Shown: positions 29,392 to 39,630 of the stretch, in pieces
How positions within the stretch are numbered: position 1 is the stretch's first letter
Layout of the letters: the number at the start of each line of letters is the position of its first letter
DNA from: Marimonas lutisalis
Lineage (GTDB): Bacteria > Pseudomonadota > Alphaproteobacteria > Rhodobacterales > Rhodobacteraceae
DNA length: 64,000 nucleotides
Reading direction: 5' to 3'
Assembly (NCBI RefSeq): GCF_005434965.1
Contig: NZ_SKCI01000001.1
Span: 567,370 to 631,369 of the forward strand
The notes under the pieces: generated by a model
What the model saw: the letters and a program-made list of their open reading frames with translations, nothing else
Database searches by the model: none
Told to the model about the DNA's origin: nothing
Made by a program: the position numbers and the translations under genes

Positions 29392-30045
29392 ATGGGCAAG
29401 CCAACGGAAACCGATCTTTACCCGCCGGTGAAGGCGTATCTGGAGGCCCGGGGCTATGAGGTGAAGGGCGAGGTGGGCGCCGCCGACGTGGTGGCGCTGC
29501 GCGGGGAAGAAGAGCCGCTGATCGTCGAGCTGAAAACCGGGTTTTCGCTGACGCTGTTGCAGCAGGCGGTGGCGCGGCAGGCGGTGAGCGATACGGTCTA
29601 CGTGGCGGTGCCGCGCTGGAGCGGCAAGCCGGGCTGGCGGACCTTCAAGGGCAATATGGGACTATGCAAGCGGCTGGGCGTCGGCGTTCTGTCGGTGCGG
29701 GTGAGTGATGGCCATGTACAGGCGCATTGCGACCCGGTGCCGTTCCAGCCGCGCAAGTCGAAGCCCAGGAAGGCGGCGCTGCTGAAGGAGTTCGCCGCGC
29801 GCGAGGGCGATCCGAACCACGGCGGCATGGCGCGCGAGACGATCATGACCGCCTATCGGCAAGGCGCGATGAAATGCGCGGCCTACCTGGCCGAGCATGG
29901 GCCCTGCAAGGGCGCGGTGGTGGCGCGCGAAACCGGCGTGGCGCGGGCGACGACGATGATGCGCGACAACCATTATGGCTGGTTCGAGAAGGTCGAAACC
30001 GGGATTTACGGGTTGAGCGAGGCCGGAAGACGCGCACTGGAGTGA
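29392..30045 (+). CDS. DUF2161 family PD-(D/E)XK nuclease-like protein
   Basis: Protein of 217 aa. The N-terminal half has a PD-(D/E)XK core: D32 in GAADVVAL and E46-L-K48 in LIVELKTGFS. The C-terminal half (from about residue 140) is a winged-helix-like region (GPCKGAVVARETGVARATTMM, YGWFEKVETGIYGLSEAG). This matches the DUF2161 family of putative phosphodiesterases, whose function is not established. It is divergent from ppaC, with the 108-bp repeat between. It stands as a single gene; no methylase or other defence partner is adjacent. Confidence 0.82.
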   Translation: MGKPTETDLYPPVKAYLEARGYEVKGEVGAADVVALRGEEEPLIVELKTGFSLTLLQQAVARQAVSDTVYVAVPRWSGKPGWRTFKGNMGLCKRLGVGVLSVRVSDGHVQAHCDPVPFQPRKSKPRKAALLKEFAAREGDPNHGGMARETIMTAYRQGAMKCAAYLAEHGPCKGAVVARETGVARATTMMRDNHYGWFEKVETGIYGLSEAGRRALE

Positions 30046-30121
30046 GGCGCCGCGGCATCTGTTGTTGCGCGCCGGATGGTGCTAGAGCGCGCGCAACACC
30101 ACGGAGGAGGGAGAACGGCAG

Positions 30122-31402
30122 ATGGGTGAATCGCGGGTGATGATCGCGGGCGGCGGGATTGCGGGGCTGTCGCTGGCGCTGACGCTGCACCAGATCGGGG
30201 TGAAGGCAACGGTCTTTGAAAGTGTCGAGGAACTGCGCCCGCTGGGCGTGGGTATCAACCTGCAACCCAATGCCGTGCGCGAGCTCTATGACATGGGGAT
30301 CGGCACCGGAGAGCTGGACAAGGTCGGCGTGCCGGCGCTGGAATGGGCGCTGGTGGGGCTGAACGGCAATGACATCTATGCCGAGCCGCGCGGGCTGGAG
30401 GCCGGATACAACTGGCCGCAATACGCGGTGCACCGGGGCAGGTTCCACATGGCGCTGTATCATGCGCTGGTCGAGCGCGCCGGGGCCGAGAGCGTGGTGC
30501 TGGGCGCGCGGGTGACGGGATACGAGAACAACGCCGACGGCGGCGTGACGGCGATTGTCGAACGCGCGGACGGGCGGGTTGAACGCGAGAGCGGCACGCT
30601 GTTGATCGGGGCCGATGGCATCCATTCGGCCATTCGGGCGCAGATGCATCCCGATCAGCCGCCGATCCACTGGGGCGGGGCGGTGATGTGGCGCGGCACG
30701 ACGCGCGCCAAACCCATTCGCACGGGATCGTCCTTTGTCGGGCTGGGCACGCATAGACAACGCATGGTGATCTATCCGATCAGCCATGTGGGCGCGGACG
30801 GCATGGCCGATATCAACTGGATTGCCGAGGTGACCTATGACGATCCCGACGCGCGCGACAGCGGCTGGTTCCGCCCGGTCGAAATCGATGCGTTCGTGCA
30901 TCATTTCGATGGCTGGTCCTGGGACTGGCTGGATGTGCCCGAGCTGATCCGGGGCGCCGATATCGCCTATGAAAACCCGATGATCGACCGCGACCCGATC
31001 CCGACATGGCGCGATGGCGCGGTGGCGCTGATGGGGGATGCGGCGCATGCGATGTATCCGACCGGGTCGAACGGGGCGAGCCAGGCGATCGTCGATGCGC
31101 GGGTGATGGGCGCGAAGATGCTGGCGCATGGCGTGAGCGCCGAGGCGCTGGCCGCCTATGACGACACGCTGTGCGGCCCGGTTTCGGAGCTTATCCTGCG
31201 CAACCGCGGGGCGGGGCCGTTTGGCCTGCTGAACCTGGTGGATGAACGCTGTGGCGGGGAGTTCGAGGATATCGATGCCGTGATCTCGGCAGAAGAGCGC
31301 GCGGCGTTCATGGCCGGCTACAAGGCCGCCGCCGGTTTTGCCATCGAGAAGCTGAACAGCGCGCCGCGCACGATTGCCGAGGGCGCGACAGTGACGGGCT
31401 AG
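30122..31402 (+). CDS. FAD-dependent monooxygenase (salicylate hydroxylase/PhzS-like)
   Basis: Group A flavoprotein monooxygenase of 426 aa, start after GGAGGAGGGAG. The FAD dinucleotide motif GGGIAG is at residues 10-15, the Arg-containing LGVGINLQPNAVRELYDMG is typical of PhzS-like enzymes, the DG motif is LLIGADGIHSAIR, and the second FAD motif is VALMGDAAHAMYPTGSNGASQA. Enzymes of this type hydroxylate aromatic acids or phenazines with NAD(P)H and oxygen. No catabolic neighbours indicate the substrate. An adjacent palindrome lies at 31440. Confidence 0.85.
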   Translation: MGESRVMIAGGGIAGLSLALTLHQIGVKATVFESVEELRPLGVGINLQPNAVRELYDMGIGTGELDKVGVPALEWALVGLNGNDIYAEPRGLEAGYNWPQYAVHRGRFHMALYHALVERAGAESVVLGARVTGYENNADGGVTAIVERADGRVERESGTLLIGADGIHSAIRAQMHPDQPPIHWGGAVMWRGTTRAKPIRTGSSFVGLGTHRQRMVIYPISHVGADGMADINWIAEVTYDDPDARDSGWFRPVEIDAFVHHFDGWSWDWLDVPELIRGADIAYENPMIDRDPIPTWRDGAVALMGDAAHAMYPTGSNGASQAIVDARVMGAKMLAHGVSAEALAAYDDTLCGPVSELILRNRGAGPFGLLNLVDERCGGEFEDIDAVISAEERAAFMAGYKAAAGFAIEKLNSAPRTIAEGATVTG

Positions 31403-31439
31403 GGCGGCCGTTTCGCTGTGCGCCGCGTTGCGGGGACGG

Positions 31440-31460
31440 CGATTTTTCTGCGAAAAATCG
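31440..31460. repeat. 21-bp palindromic element (CGATTTTTC-TGC-GAAAAATCG), intergenic copy
   Basis: Perfect nine-base arms with a three-base loop, just after the monooxygenase stop. An identical 21-mer occurs inside a coding sequence at 46126-46146. Confidence 0.85.
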
Positions 31461-31484
31461 GACGGGCGGCGGCGCCTGTGACCG

Positions 31485-32366
31485 CTAGCCCTGCCGGCGG
31501 ATGAAATCGGCCACGAGCGAGACGACCTGCGGCGCCAGCATGGGCGTGATGATATGGCCCATGCCCTTGATCGCGTGATATTCCGAGCCGGGGATATGGG
31601 CGGCGATTTCGGCACCCAGTTCGACCGGGATCAGCGTGTCATCGACGCCGTGGATGACCAGGCAGGGGATGGTGACGGATTTCAGCGCCGGGCGGCGATC
31701 CTGCGCCGCCATGGTGGCCAGAAGCTGCCGGTTGACGCCATCGGCATCGTTGCCGCGCGACCAGGCCAGGCGGGCCTCGGCGCGGATGTCTTCCTCGGCC
31801 ATGGGGAAGCCGGGTGAGCCGAAGCTGGCATGGCCCGCGACCCAGTTGTCCTGCGCCTCGTCCAGCGTTTCGGGGCGCATCAGCAGGCGCGGCAGCAGAT
31901 CGCGCACGGCGCCGCGTTCCACCAGCGGGCGGCAGGCGGTCATCACGATGGTATCGGTGAGGATCCGGTCGGCATGGTCGATGGCGAGGATCTGGGCAAT
32001 GGCGCCGCCCATCGAGATGCCGAAGACATGGGCGCGGGCGATGCCCAGCGTATCCATCAGCCCGGTCACGTCGCGCGCCATGTCATCGAGCGTATAGGCC
32101 GGGGCGATCTCTTCGCCGGCCATCACGCGGGCGGTGATTTCATCGGCGTCGCCGGGCACGCCGGGGGCGGGGCAACGCTGGCTGAGGCCCACGTCGCGGT
32201 TATCGAAGGTGATGGTGCGAAAGCCCGCGTTGACGAAGCCCTGCACGAAGTTGGCCGGCCAGTGGACGAGCTGCGTGCCGAGGCCGCGGATGAGGATCAT
32301 GGTGGGGGCGTCTCGGGGGCCGTGATCTTCGACCTCGAGGGTGATGCCGTTGGCGGTGAGTTGCAT
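31485..32366 (-). CDS. Alpha/beta hydrolase
   Basis: Protein of 293 aa. The nucleophile is S118 in FGISMGG, the oxyanion segment is IRGLGTQLVHWP, the acid is in IHGVDDTLIP and the histidine in KGMGHIITPML. The N-terminus LEVEDHGPRDAPTMIL is typical of RdmC-like esterases. The substrate is unknown. It follows a TraB/GumN gene on the same strand with only 12 bases between, so these two are probably co-transcribed. Confidence 0.85.
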   Translation of the reverse strand: MQLTANGITLEVEDHGPRDAPTMILIRGLGTQLVHWPANFVQGFVNAGFRTITFDNRDVGLSQRCPAPGVPGDADEITARVMAGEEIAPAYTLDDMARDVTGLMDTLGIARAHVFGISMGGAIAQILAIDHADRILTDTIVMTACRPLVERGAVRDLLPRLLMRPETLDEAQDNWVAGHASFGSPGFPMAEEDIRAEARLAWSRGNDADGVNRQLLATMAAQDRRPALKSVTIPCLVIHGVDDTLIPVELGAEIAAHIPGSEYHAIKGMGHIITPMLAPQVVSLVADFIRRQG

Positions 32367-32378
32367 GGGGGCGGTCCT

Positions 32379-33359
32379 TCAGTCGAACGAAAGGGGGGTG
32401 ATGGTGTAGCCATCGCCTTCGAGCAGGGTGAGCAGGCCATCGGGGCCGGGCAGGTGGGCGGCGCCGACGGCGACGAAGACATCGCGGCCCGGCGCCTCCT
32501 GGCGCAGCACCTGGTGCCAGGCATGGTTGCGCTGGGTCAGCAGGACGCGCTCGAACTTGGCGAAATCGGCCTCGGCGGTGGGGCCGCCATATTCGATCGA
32601 GAGGGAGCGGCCGAGCTCCCACAGGAGCGCGGTCTTGCCGTCGGCATAGGCGTTGAACATGGTCGCGGCCATGTCATCGGGATCGAGCGGCAGGTCGAGC
32701 GCGAGGCGCAGCATGTCGATCTGTTCCTCGCGGGAGAAGGCATCAAAGACCTTCAGGGTGGTCAGGTAATCCTCGATCGAGCGGGTATCGCGGCCTTCGG
32801 CATGCAGGAATTCGGCCAGGGCGTGGTCGATCCCCTTGGCGCCGGATTGCTGCCGGCGCATCTGGCAGGGGCTTAGGCCCAGCATCATCGAGACGAAGAT
32901 CGGTTTGAGCTTGGCCGCCATGAAGCCGGGAAAGCCGCGCTCGGCCAGGCGGGTGCGCAGGGTTTGCCATTCGTCCTCCTCGAGCTGCTCGGGCAGGGTG
33001 GGGCCGGTGGCGTTGAAGATCACATCGGGCCGGGTGGAGGCGGCGCGCTGGAAGCGGTCGATATCGGGCGCGGCCATTTCGAAATAGACGATGTCGGCGG
33101 CCTGCGCGCGTGGCAGGAGCCGGTCGAAATGCGCCTGCGTTTCGGCATGGGGCAGGTGGTAGGTGCCAAAGAGCGTGATCGTGCCGTCGGCGCGGCTGGC
33201 CTGCCAGTAGAGCCCTTCGCCATAGCGCGTCTGCGCCGCGCGGGTTTCGATGGCGGCGCGCTTTTGCGGGGCCATGGTGGTGAAGAGATCGCTGCCGCCG
33301 CACTCGAAGGCGCGAAGTGGCGTGGCGAGCAGGAACAGGAAGGTCAGGAGATATCGCAC
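32379..33359 (-). CDS. TraB/GumN family protein, probably exported
   Basis: Protein of 326 aa with an N-terminal signal peptide (RYLLTFLFLLATPLRA). The TraB/GumN signatures are the GTYHLPH motif (about residue 65) and the C-terminal VAVGAAHLPGPDGLLTLLEGDGYTI. The family resembles EreA/ChaN and TIKI metalloproteases; the conserved His and Glu residues suggest a metal-dependent hydrolase, but bacterial function is unknown. Spaced 12 bases from the downstream hydrolase. Confidence 0.85.
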   Translation of the reverse strand: MRYLLTFLFLLATPLRAFECGGSDLFTTMAPQKRAAIETRAAQTRYGEGLYWQASRADGTITLFGTYHLPHAETQAHFDRLLPRAQAADIVYFEMAAPDIDRFQRAASTRPDVIFNATGPTLPEQLEEDEWQTLRTRLAERGFPGFMAAKLKPIFVSMMLGLSPCQMRRQQSGAKGIDHALAEFLHAEGRDTRSIEDYLTTLKVFDAFSREEQIDMLRLALDLPLDPDDMAATMFNAYADGKTALLWELGRSLSIEYGGPTAEADFAKFERVLLTQRNHAWHQVLRQEAPGRDVFVAVGAAHLPGPDGLLTLLEGDGYTITPLSFD

Positions 33360-33496
33360 GTCGGGTCGTTATCCTGGGCTGGTTTCGCTTTGCTGCAGGC
33401 TAGCGGGTTCCGGCGCGAAGCTGAATCGGTTTTTCGGCGATGTCCGTTGACGGATATTGATCGGGCGCAACGTCATCGCCCCGCATCGTGGTAAGA

Positions 33497-34444
33497 ATGG
33501 CGGTGATGACTGGAGCGAGACGCGCGCGCGCATTCCTGCTGATGGCCGGGCTTTGCCTGGCCGCGACGCCCGCGATGGCGGATATCCCGATGACATGGGT
33601 CATCGGGATCCTGAAGTTCGGCGCGTGGCCCGTGCTGCTGCTGATCGTGCTGATCGAGGCCGTGGCGCTGGCCCTGGCCTGTGGGTTGCGGGCGGGGCGG
33701 GCCGTACGCCTGTCGCTTTATGCGAACCTGTTTACCGCGGCACTCGGGGTCGTGCTTTATCCGCCATTCGCGGGCGTGATCTATCCGCTGTTCCAGGCGG
33801 CCCTGCCGGGATCGGTTGCCCAGGGCTGGTCGATGGAATGGATCATAACGCGCGCCGCCGGTGTGACGTTGTTGTTCACGGTGATCGACACGGCGCTGGA
33901 GCTGCCTTTCCTGGCGCATGTGGGCAAGCTGAGGATCACGCTGAAGGCGGCGGCGCTGTATTTCCTTGCCAATTTCATCGGCATGGCCATTCTCGTCGGG
34001 GTGGTGTTGTCGGGCGAGGGTGTGTTCAAGCCGCCGATCCCGGACGAGGAGATTGCGCGGTTCGAGCAGCACTATGCCCCCGAGATCGCCTTTATGCAGA
34101 AGACACTTGGTGAGTTCGAGGCGCTGACATCGCGGCCGGGCTGGAAACGTGAGGACGAAAATGGCACCAGCCCCGTGGATACGTGGATTGCACAGGTTGA
34201 GGCCGAGGCCCGGGAATACCGGTTTCGCTGGCTGACCGTTTCGCGCCAGTACATGTACCCGATCTATCGCGACGAGGCGGCAAAGGGGGTGTCGCAGTGG
34301 ACGGGCGAGCAATGGTACAGGCGCGGCAACGTGGAGGTCTATGCCAGCAAGGCAAACCGGGGCATATGGTATTTCGTTTACAAGATCACCGTCCCCGGCA
34401 CCCCACATGATGCGCAGATCCGGGCTTGGCTGGACCCGTTGTGA
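33497..34444 (+). CDS. Hypothetical multi-pass membrane protein
   Basis: Unrecognised protein of 315 aa (ATG 33497; an in-frame GTG at 33488 is an alternative start). Residues ~8-26 are a signal-like helix ending in TPAMAD. Further hydrophobic helices lie at about 33-57 (WPVLLLIVLIEAVALALACG), 67-92, 112-128 and 143-165. From about residue 170 a soluble domain follows, rich in charged and aromatic residues (EYRFRWLTVSRQYMYPIYRD, ANRGIWYFVYKITVPG). No family was recognised. Divergent from the TraB gene. Confidence 0.65.
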   Translation: MAVMTGARRARAFLLMAGLCLAATPAMADIPMTWVIGILKFGAWPVLLLIVLIEAVALALACGLRAGRAVRLSLYANLFTAALGVVLYPPFAGVIYPLFQAALPGSVAQGWSMEWIITRAAGVTLLFTVIDTALELPFLAHVGKLRITLKAAALYFLANFIGMAILVGVVLSGEGVFKPPIPDEEIARFEQHYAPEIAFMQKTLGEFEALTSRPGWKREDENGTSPVDTWIAQVEAEAREYRFRWLTVSRQYMYPIYRDEAAKGVSQWTGEQWYRRGNVEVYASKANRGIWYFVYKITVPGTPHDAQIRAWLDPL

Positions 34445-34494
34445 CGGGTCTGAGCATTCCCCGGCGAACCGGCAAAATTTCCCCGATCGATGTC

Positions 34495-34523
34495 TTGACT
34501 CGCGCAATCCATCTCCCTAGCTA
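34495..34523 (+). promoter_or_regulatory. Sigma70-type promoter of groESL
   Basis: -35 TTGACT at 34495-34500 and -10 TAGCTA at 34518-34523 with 17-bp spacing, immediately upstream of the CIRCE element. The fit is read by eye; no start site is known. Confidence 0.65.
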
Positions 34524-34530
34524 TGCGCCG

Positions 34531-34557
34531 TTAGCACTCGGAGGAGTCGAGTGCTAA
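34531..34557 (+). promoter_or_regulatory. CIRCE operator (HrcA binding site)
   Basis: A perfect TTAGCACTC-N9-GAGTGCTAA inverted repeat, the HrcA repressor site, placed just after the -10 box and 73 bases before the groES start. This predicts heat-shock derepression by HrcA, encoded elsewhere. Confidence 0.97.
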
Positions 34558-34630
34558 TAGGCGCTCCGTGCCAATCGGGCGGGGCGGCTTAGGGAGAAAC
34601 AGAGATCTCATTCAAGAGAGGAGCCAAAAG

Positions 34631-34918
34631 ATGGCATTTACTCCGCTTCATGACCGCGTGGTGGTTCGCCGCGTCGAAAGCGAAGAGAAAACCGCAGGCG
34701 GGCTGATCATTCCCGACAGCGCCAAGGAAAAGCCGGCGGAAGGCGAAGTTGTTTCGGTTGGCGCTGGCGCGCGCGACGATGATGGCGACCGCATCCCCAT
34801 GGACGTGAAAGCCGGCGACCGCGTGCTGTTCGGCAAATGGTCGGGCACCGAGGTCACGATCGACGGCCAAGAGCTGCTGATCATGAAAGAATCCGACATC
34901 ATGGGCATCATCGGCTGA
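34631..34918 (+). CDS. groES: Co-chaperonin GroES
   Basis: 10-kDa lid of the GroEL chaperonin, 95 aa. The ATG at 34631 ([20 protein letters not shown]) follows AGAGGAGCC; the in-frame extension to 34568 overlaps the leader. The mobile loop [14 protein letters not shown] and the roof region are standard. It is the first gene of groESL under CIRCE control and is followed after 45 bases by groEL. Confidence 0.98.
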   Translation: MAFTPLHDRVVVRRVESEEKTAGGLIIPDSAKEKPAEGEVVSVGAGARDDDGDRIPMDVKAGDRVLFGKWSGTEVTIDGQELLIMKESDIMGIIG

Positions 34919-34951
34919 TCGGCCGGATCCCTGAATTCCAACGCTAACTAG

Positions 34952-36607
<1,656 letters not shown>

Positions 36608-36629
36608 GCCGTCCTGTCAGGACAAAGGG

Positions 36630-36658
36630 AAAGGGGCCGCGGTTCGCGGCCCCTTTTT
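36630..36658 (+). terminator. Rho-independent terminator of groESL
   Basis: AAAGGGGCCGCG and CGCGGCCCCTTT pair around a short TT-containing loop and are followed by TT, 22 bases after the groEL stop. Confidence 0.9.
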
Positions 36659-36673
36659 CGTTGGGCGGACGGA

Positions 36674-36913
36674 TCAGAAATTGCCCGCACTGGCGCCGGA
36701 TTTCAGCGCAAGGCGCAGCGCCGCGTCGGTGCTGGGCGAGATGCTGGACGGTGTTCCGGGGGCGGGCAGCCGCGTGAGGCGGCCGTCGCAGGATTTGCGG
36801 CGCGCCGGCAACTGCATCCGCCGTACGATACGGCGCAGCAGAGCGGATAGGTGCAAGCGTGCGAATTCCGGCTGCGGGCTGCGGGTGATGTGGTTCGTCG
36901 TGATCAGGGTCAT
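36674..36913 (-). CDS. Small basic hypothetical protein
   Basis: Possible gene of 79 aa, start at 36913 (MTLITTNHITRSPQPEF). AAGGAAAGG precedes it at acceptable spacing. The middle is arginine-rich (LRRIVRRMQLPARRKS); there is no signal peptide and no recognised family. It is divergent from the HxlR-type regulator gene at 37078, so it may be a target of that regulator. Coding is supported only by the ribosome site, the length and the divergent position. It could also be a chance frame; a longer frame to 37084 and an overlapping rightward frame at 36681 are less likely. Confidence 0.45.
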   Translation of the reverse strand: MTLITTNHITRSPQPEFARLHLSALLRRIVRRMQLPARRKSCDGRLTRLPAPGTPSSISPSTDAALRLALKSGASAGNF

Positions 36914-37077
36914 GGTGGATACCTTTCCTTGGCGGGTGGTTGGATTGTCGATGTGTCCAGCCTGCCGGAGAGGCTTGGCCTGCGGGTAGTGCAGGGGATG
37001 AACCGCCCCCGCTACACATCGTGAACTGGATCGGAGGAAAGGGTTTCGGCTAGGCTGTGACCAAGGAGGTGCTGACG

Positions 37078-37815
37078 ATGTCAAATGGCCCTTACGGCAT
37101 GATCTGCCCGATCACCCATGCCTGCCAGGTTTTGGAACCGAAATGGACGATCCCGATCCTGACGGAGCTGTGGGCGGGTTCGACCCGGTTCAACGAATTG
37201 CGGCGGGGGATAGGTAATATCTCACCGGCGCTTTTGACGCGGCGGCTGAAGGAACTTGAAGCCTTTGGCCTGGTGGAACGGGTCGAGGATCCGGCGACCG
37301 GCAGCGTGGATTACATCCGCACCCAATCGGCCATTGATCTCGAACCGGCGCTGAACGCGCTGGCGATGTGGGCGCAGAAACATGTCGAGGCCGAGACCGT
37401 CCTGTGTGATATCGACGTATCGGGCCTGATGTGGCAGATGCGCAAGCGGATCGCCGTCGAGGAGTTGCCCCGGCGCCGGATCGTCATGCAGTTCCGCTTT
37501 GCAGACGAGGGCCTGGACTATGACACCTACTGGGCGTTGATCCAGGACGGGACGGCGGTAGAAGTTTGCACCGCTATCCCGGGCTATGACGTGGACCTCT
37601 ATGTCGAAACCGACTCGGTCTCGCTGGCGGCGGTCCTGACCGGGCGCAGCACGGTCGCCCGCGAGTGTGACGCGGGAGCCTTGTTTCTGAGCGGAGATGC
37701 GCTTTTGATCAGGACCATCGAACGCTGGCTGAAGAAATTTCCCTATGAACCCGAGGGCGGCGCTGCGCAGCTGATGCGCGGGACGGGCCGTTGCCGGACC
37801 GCCGCAGGCGGCTGA
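37078..37815 (+). CDS. HxlR/MarR-type winged-helix regulator with long C-terminal domain
   Basis: Transcriptional regulator of 245 aa. Start at 37078, placed seven bases after AAGGAGGT. Residues ~5-90 form the HxlR winged helix: CPITHACQVLEPKWTIPILT, FNELRRGIGNISPALLTRRL, LEAFGLVERV. Typical HxlR proteins end at ~110-130 aa. Here about 150 further residues (VLCDIDVSGLMWQMRKRIAV, FADEGLDYDTYWALIQDGTA) may form an SCP2-like ligand-binding domain; this assignment is inference. The inducer is unknown. The divergent small gene at 36674 and the downstream acetyltransferase are candidate targets. Confidence 0.82.
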   Translation: MSNGPYGMICPITHACQVLEPKWTIPILTELWAGSTRFNELRRGIGNISPALLTRRLKELEAFGLVERVEDPATGSVDYIRTQSAIDLEPALNALAMWAQKHVEAETVLCDIDVSGLMWQMRKRIAVEELPRRRIVMQFRFADEGLDYDTYWALIQDGTAVEVCTAIPGYDVDLYVETDSVSLAAVLTGRSTVARECDAGALFLSGDALLIRTIERWLKKFPYEPEGGAAQLMRGTGRCRTAAGG

Positions 37816-37891
37816 GCTGTTCGCTCTGAACGCGATGGTGGCCTTTCCCTTTCCTGCCCGCCCGGTAGGGTGGAGCATGAAAGGAGCGACC

Positions 37892-38380
37892 ATGGTTCAA
37901 TCCCACGATTTCATGCGCGAGATGCGGGCCGGCGAGGAGGCGGAGGTCGAACGGCTGTTGCAGAAGGCGTTTGGCGGCAATGACGAGGCGCGGCTGGTGC
38001 GGCTCTTGCGCAAGCAGGGCGCGATTGCGGGCGAGATGGTGATCCCGGGCGAGGACGGGATCGCGGCCTATTACGCGCTGAGCCATTTCGTGAAGCCCAA
38101 GGGGTGGCTGTGCCTGGCGCCGGTGGCGGTGCGCCCTGACCTGCAGGGCAAGGGCATCGGGCGGCGGATGATGGGCCTTTTGACCGAATGGGCCAGGATT
38201 TCGGGGAACACCGTGGTGGTTCTGGGCGAAGTCGGGTTCTACGAGCGTGGCGGGTTTTCGCAGGCGCGCGCCGCGCGGCTGAGTTCGCCCTATCCGGTGG
38301 AACATACGCTGCTGGCGGGGCCCGGCAGTGACGTGCCGGAGGCCGAGTTGGTCTATCCGACGGCGTTTTCTGCGCTTTGA
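37892..38380 (+). CDS. GNAT family N-acetyltransferase
   Basis: Acetyl-CoA dependent acetyltransferase of 162 aa. The ATG at 37892 follows AAAGGAGCG. The acetyl-CoA loop is VAVRPDLQGKGIGRRMM (Q-x-x-G-x-G type), preceded by the beta-4 strand LCLAPV. The C-terminal part EVGFYERGGFSQARA resembles the YhbS-like subgroup. The substrate is unknown. It is 76 bases downstream of the HxlR gene and could share its transcript. Confidence 0.85.
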   Translation: MVQSHDFMREMRAGEEAEVERLLQKAFGGNDEARLVRLLRKQGAIAGEMVIPGEDGIAAYYALSHFVKPKGWLCLAPVAVRPDLQGKGIGRRMMGLLTEWARISGNTVVVLGEVGFYERGGFSQARAARLSSPYPVEHTLLAGPGSDVPEAELVYPTAFSAL

Positions 38381-38458
38381 TGCGCAGACCCCTTGCGCGC
38401 ATGCAGGGCGACAGGATGCGCGATCTTTCCTAAATGGAATGCAAAGGAGACAGGAAAC

Positions 38459-39040
38459 ATGCGCAAGATCCAGACCCAGGGGGTGCATCACATCACGCTG
38501 ACCGGCGCCGACCGGCAGACCAGTATCGACTTCTGGGAAGGGGTGCTGGGCATGCCGTTCGTGTTCGACCAGCCGAACCTGGACAACCCCGACGAGGGGC
38601 ATTTGTATTTCGATCCGGGCGACGGGCGGCTGATCACCATCTTCACCAATGAAAACCGCACGCCGGACCGCCGCCGCACGCCGACCGAGCCGGGCTGTGT
38701 GCATCACCTGGCGTTCAACGTGAGCCGGGCGACGTTTTCGCAAGCCATCGAGCGGTTGGAGGCGCGCGGTATCGGGCATTCAGGGGTGAAGGACCGCGGC
38801 TTCATGGACTCGATCTATTTCAAGGATCCGCTGGGCCTGCTGATCGAGCTGGCGACCTACAAGTTCGAGCCGCCGGTGGGCTGCACCCATGCCGACGTGA
38901 TGATCGAGGCGCACAGGCTGCGCGTCGAGCGCGGTGACTACAACATCGGGGAAGTGCACCTGGCCGACGCGATCGAGATGCTGGTGGAGCGCAAGCAGCA
39001 GAGCCTGAGCGAGGACCGCGGCGCGAAGAACCCGTATTGA
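38459..39040 (+). CDS. VOC family protein (ring-cleaving dioxygenase-like)
   Basis: Two-module vicinal oxygen chelate protein of 193 aa; start at 38459 after AAAGGAGACAGG. Metal ligands of the fold are recognisable in GVHHITLTGAD (N-terminal His), CVHHLAFNVS (second His) and GLLIELATYKFE (Glu). The substrate is unknown: the layout resembles glyoxalase/extradiol-type enzymes such as those annotated as ring-cleaving dioxygenases, but the family has many other roles. Followed by a hairpin at 39047. Confidence 0.82.
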   Translation: MRKIQTQGVHHITLTGADRQTSIDFWEGVLGMPFVFDQPNLDNPDEGHLYFDPGDGRLITIFTNENRTPDRRRTPTEPGCVHHLAFNVSRATFSQAIERLEARGIGHSGVKDRGFMDSIYFKDPLGLLIELATYKFEPPVGCTHADVMIEAHRLRVERGDYNIGEVHLADAIEMLVERKQQSLSEDRGAKNPY

Positions 39041-39046
39041 ATGCAG

Positions 39047-39070
39047 CACCCGGGGATGCCCCGGGTGTGA
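39047..39070 (+). terminator. Possible terminator hairpin after VOC gene
   Basis: CACCCGGGG and CCCCGGGTG pair around a two-base AT loop directly after the VOC stop. No T-run follows, so termination is uncertain. Confidence 0.55.
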
Positions 39071-39170
39071 CGCAACCATTCAGCGAATTCCGGTTATTTC
39101 CTCACCTTTCGCAAAAGTTTGCCAGATTTGCCCGCTAACCATGGGGGCGTGGCAAGTGAAGGTGAGACCC

Positions 39171-39563
39171 ATGGAACAGATGAGCTTTGAGGATCGGTTG
39201 GCCAAGATCGAGGACCGGTCGCGGCAGGATTTGACCGAGCGCCGCTTCGACTCTGAGCTGCAAGGGATGCGTGGAAAAGCCCGCCGCCAGGCCGGGCATG
39301 TCCCGGAGGACGAGGATGAGGACAGCGACGTGGTGTTCTGGGTCATCTACGCGGCGCTGGCGATCCTGATGGCCGCGGCCTATGTGCAGGTGCCGCAGTT
39401 TGCCTATGACATCAAATGGCATGTGTTCCCGGTTTTCGCCCTGGTCGGGATCGTGAAAGTTTTCCTGACCATGCGCCGGCGGGGCCTGTCGATCACGCGC
39501 GACGGCGACAATCTTCTCGACCTGGCGGATACGATTTCGGGGCTTTACAGGCTGTTCAAGTAA
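39171..39563 (+). CDS. Hypothetical protein with two membrane helices
   Basis: Protein of 130 aa, start taken at 39171 (MEQMSFEDRLAKIEDRSRQD) after AAGGTGAG; an ATG at 39141 is an alternative. The N-terminal half is soluble and highly charged (GHVPEDEDEDSD). Two membrane helices follow at about 54-72 (VVFWVIYAALAILMAAAYV) and 82-98 (WHVFPVFALVGIVKVFL). The basic loop MRRRGLSITRD is then followed by an amphipathic tail. No family was recognised. It stands alone before a DMT transporter gene. Confidence 0.65.
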   Translation: MEQMSFEDRLAKIEDRSRQDLTERRFDSELQGMRGKARRQAGHVPEDEDEDSDVVFWVIYAALAILMAAAYVQVPQFAYDIKWHVFPVFALVGIVKVFLTMRRRGLSITRDGDNLLDLADTISGLYRLFK

Positions 39564-39630
39564 GCACCGGCCAGGTCAGGCCAGGGTGTGTTCTGTAGAC
39601 GGGCACCCGGCGGTCGCCTAGACTGCCGCG

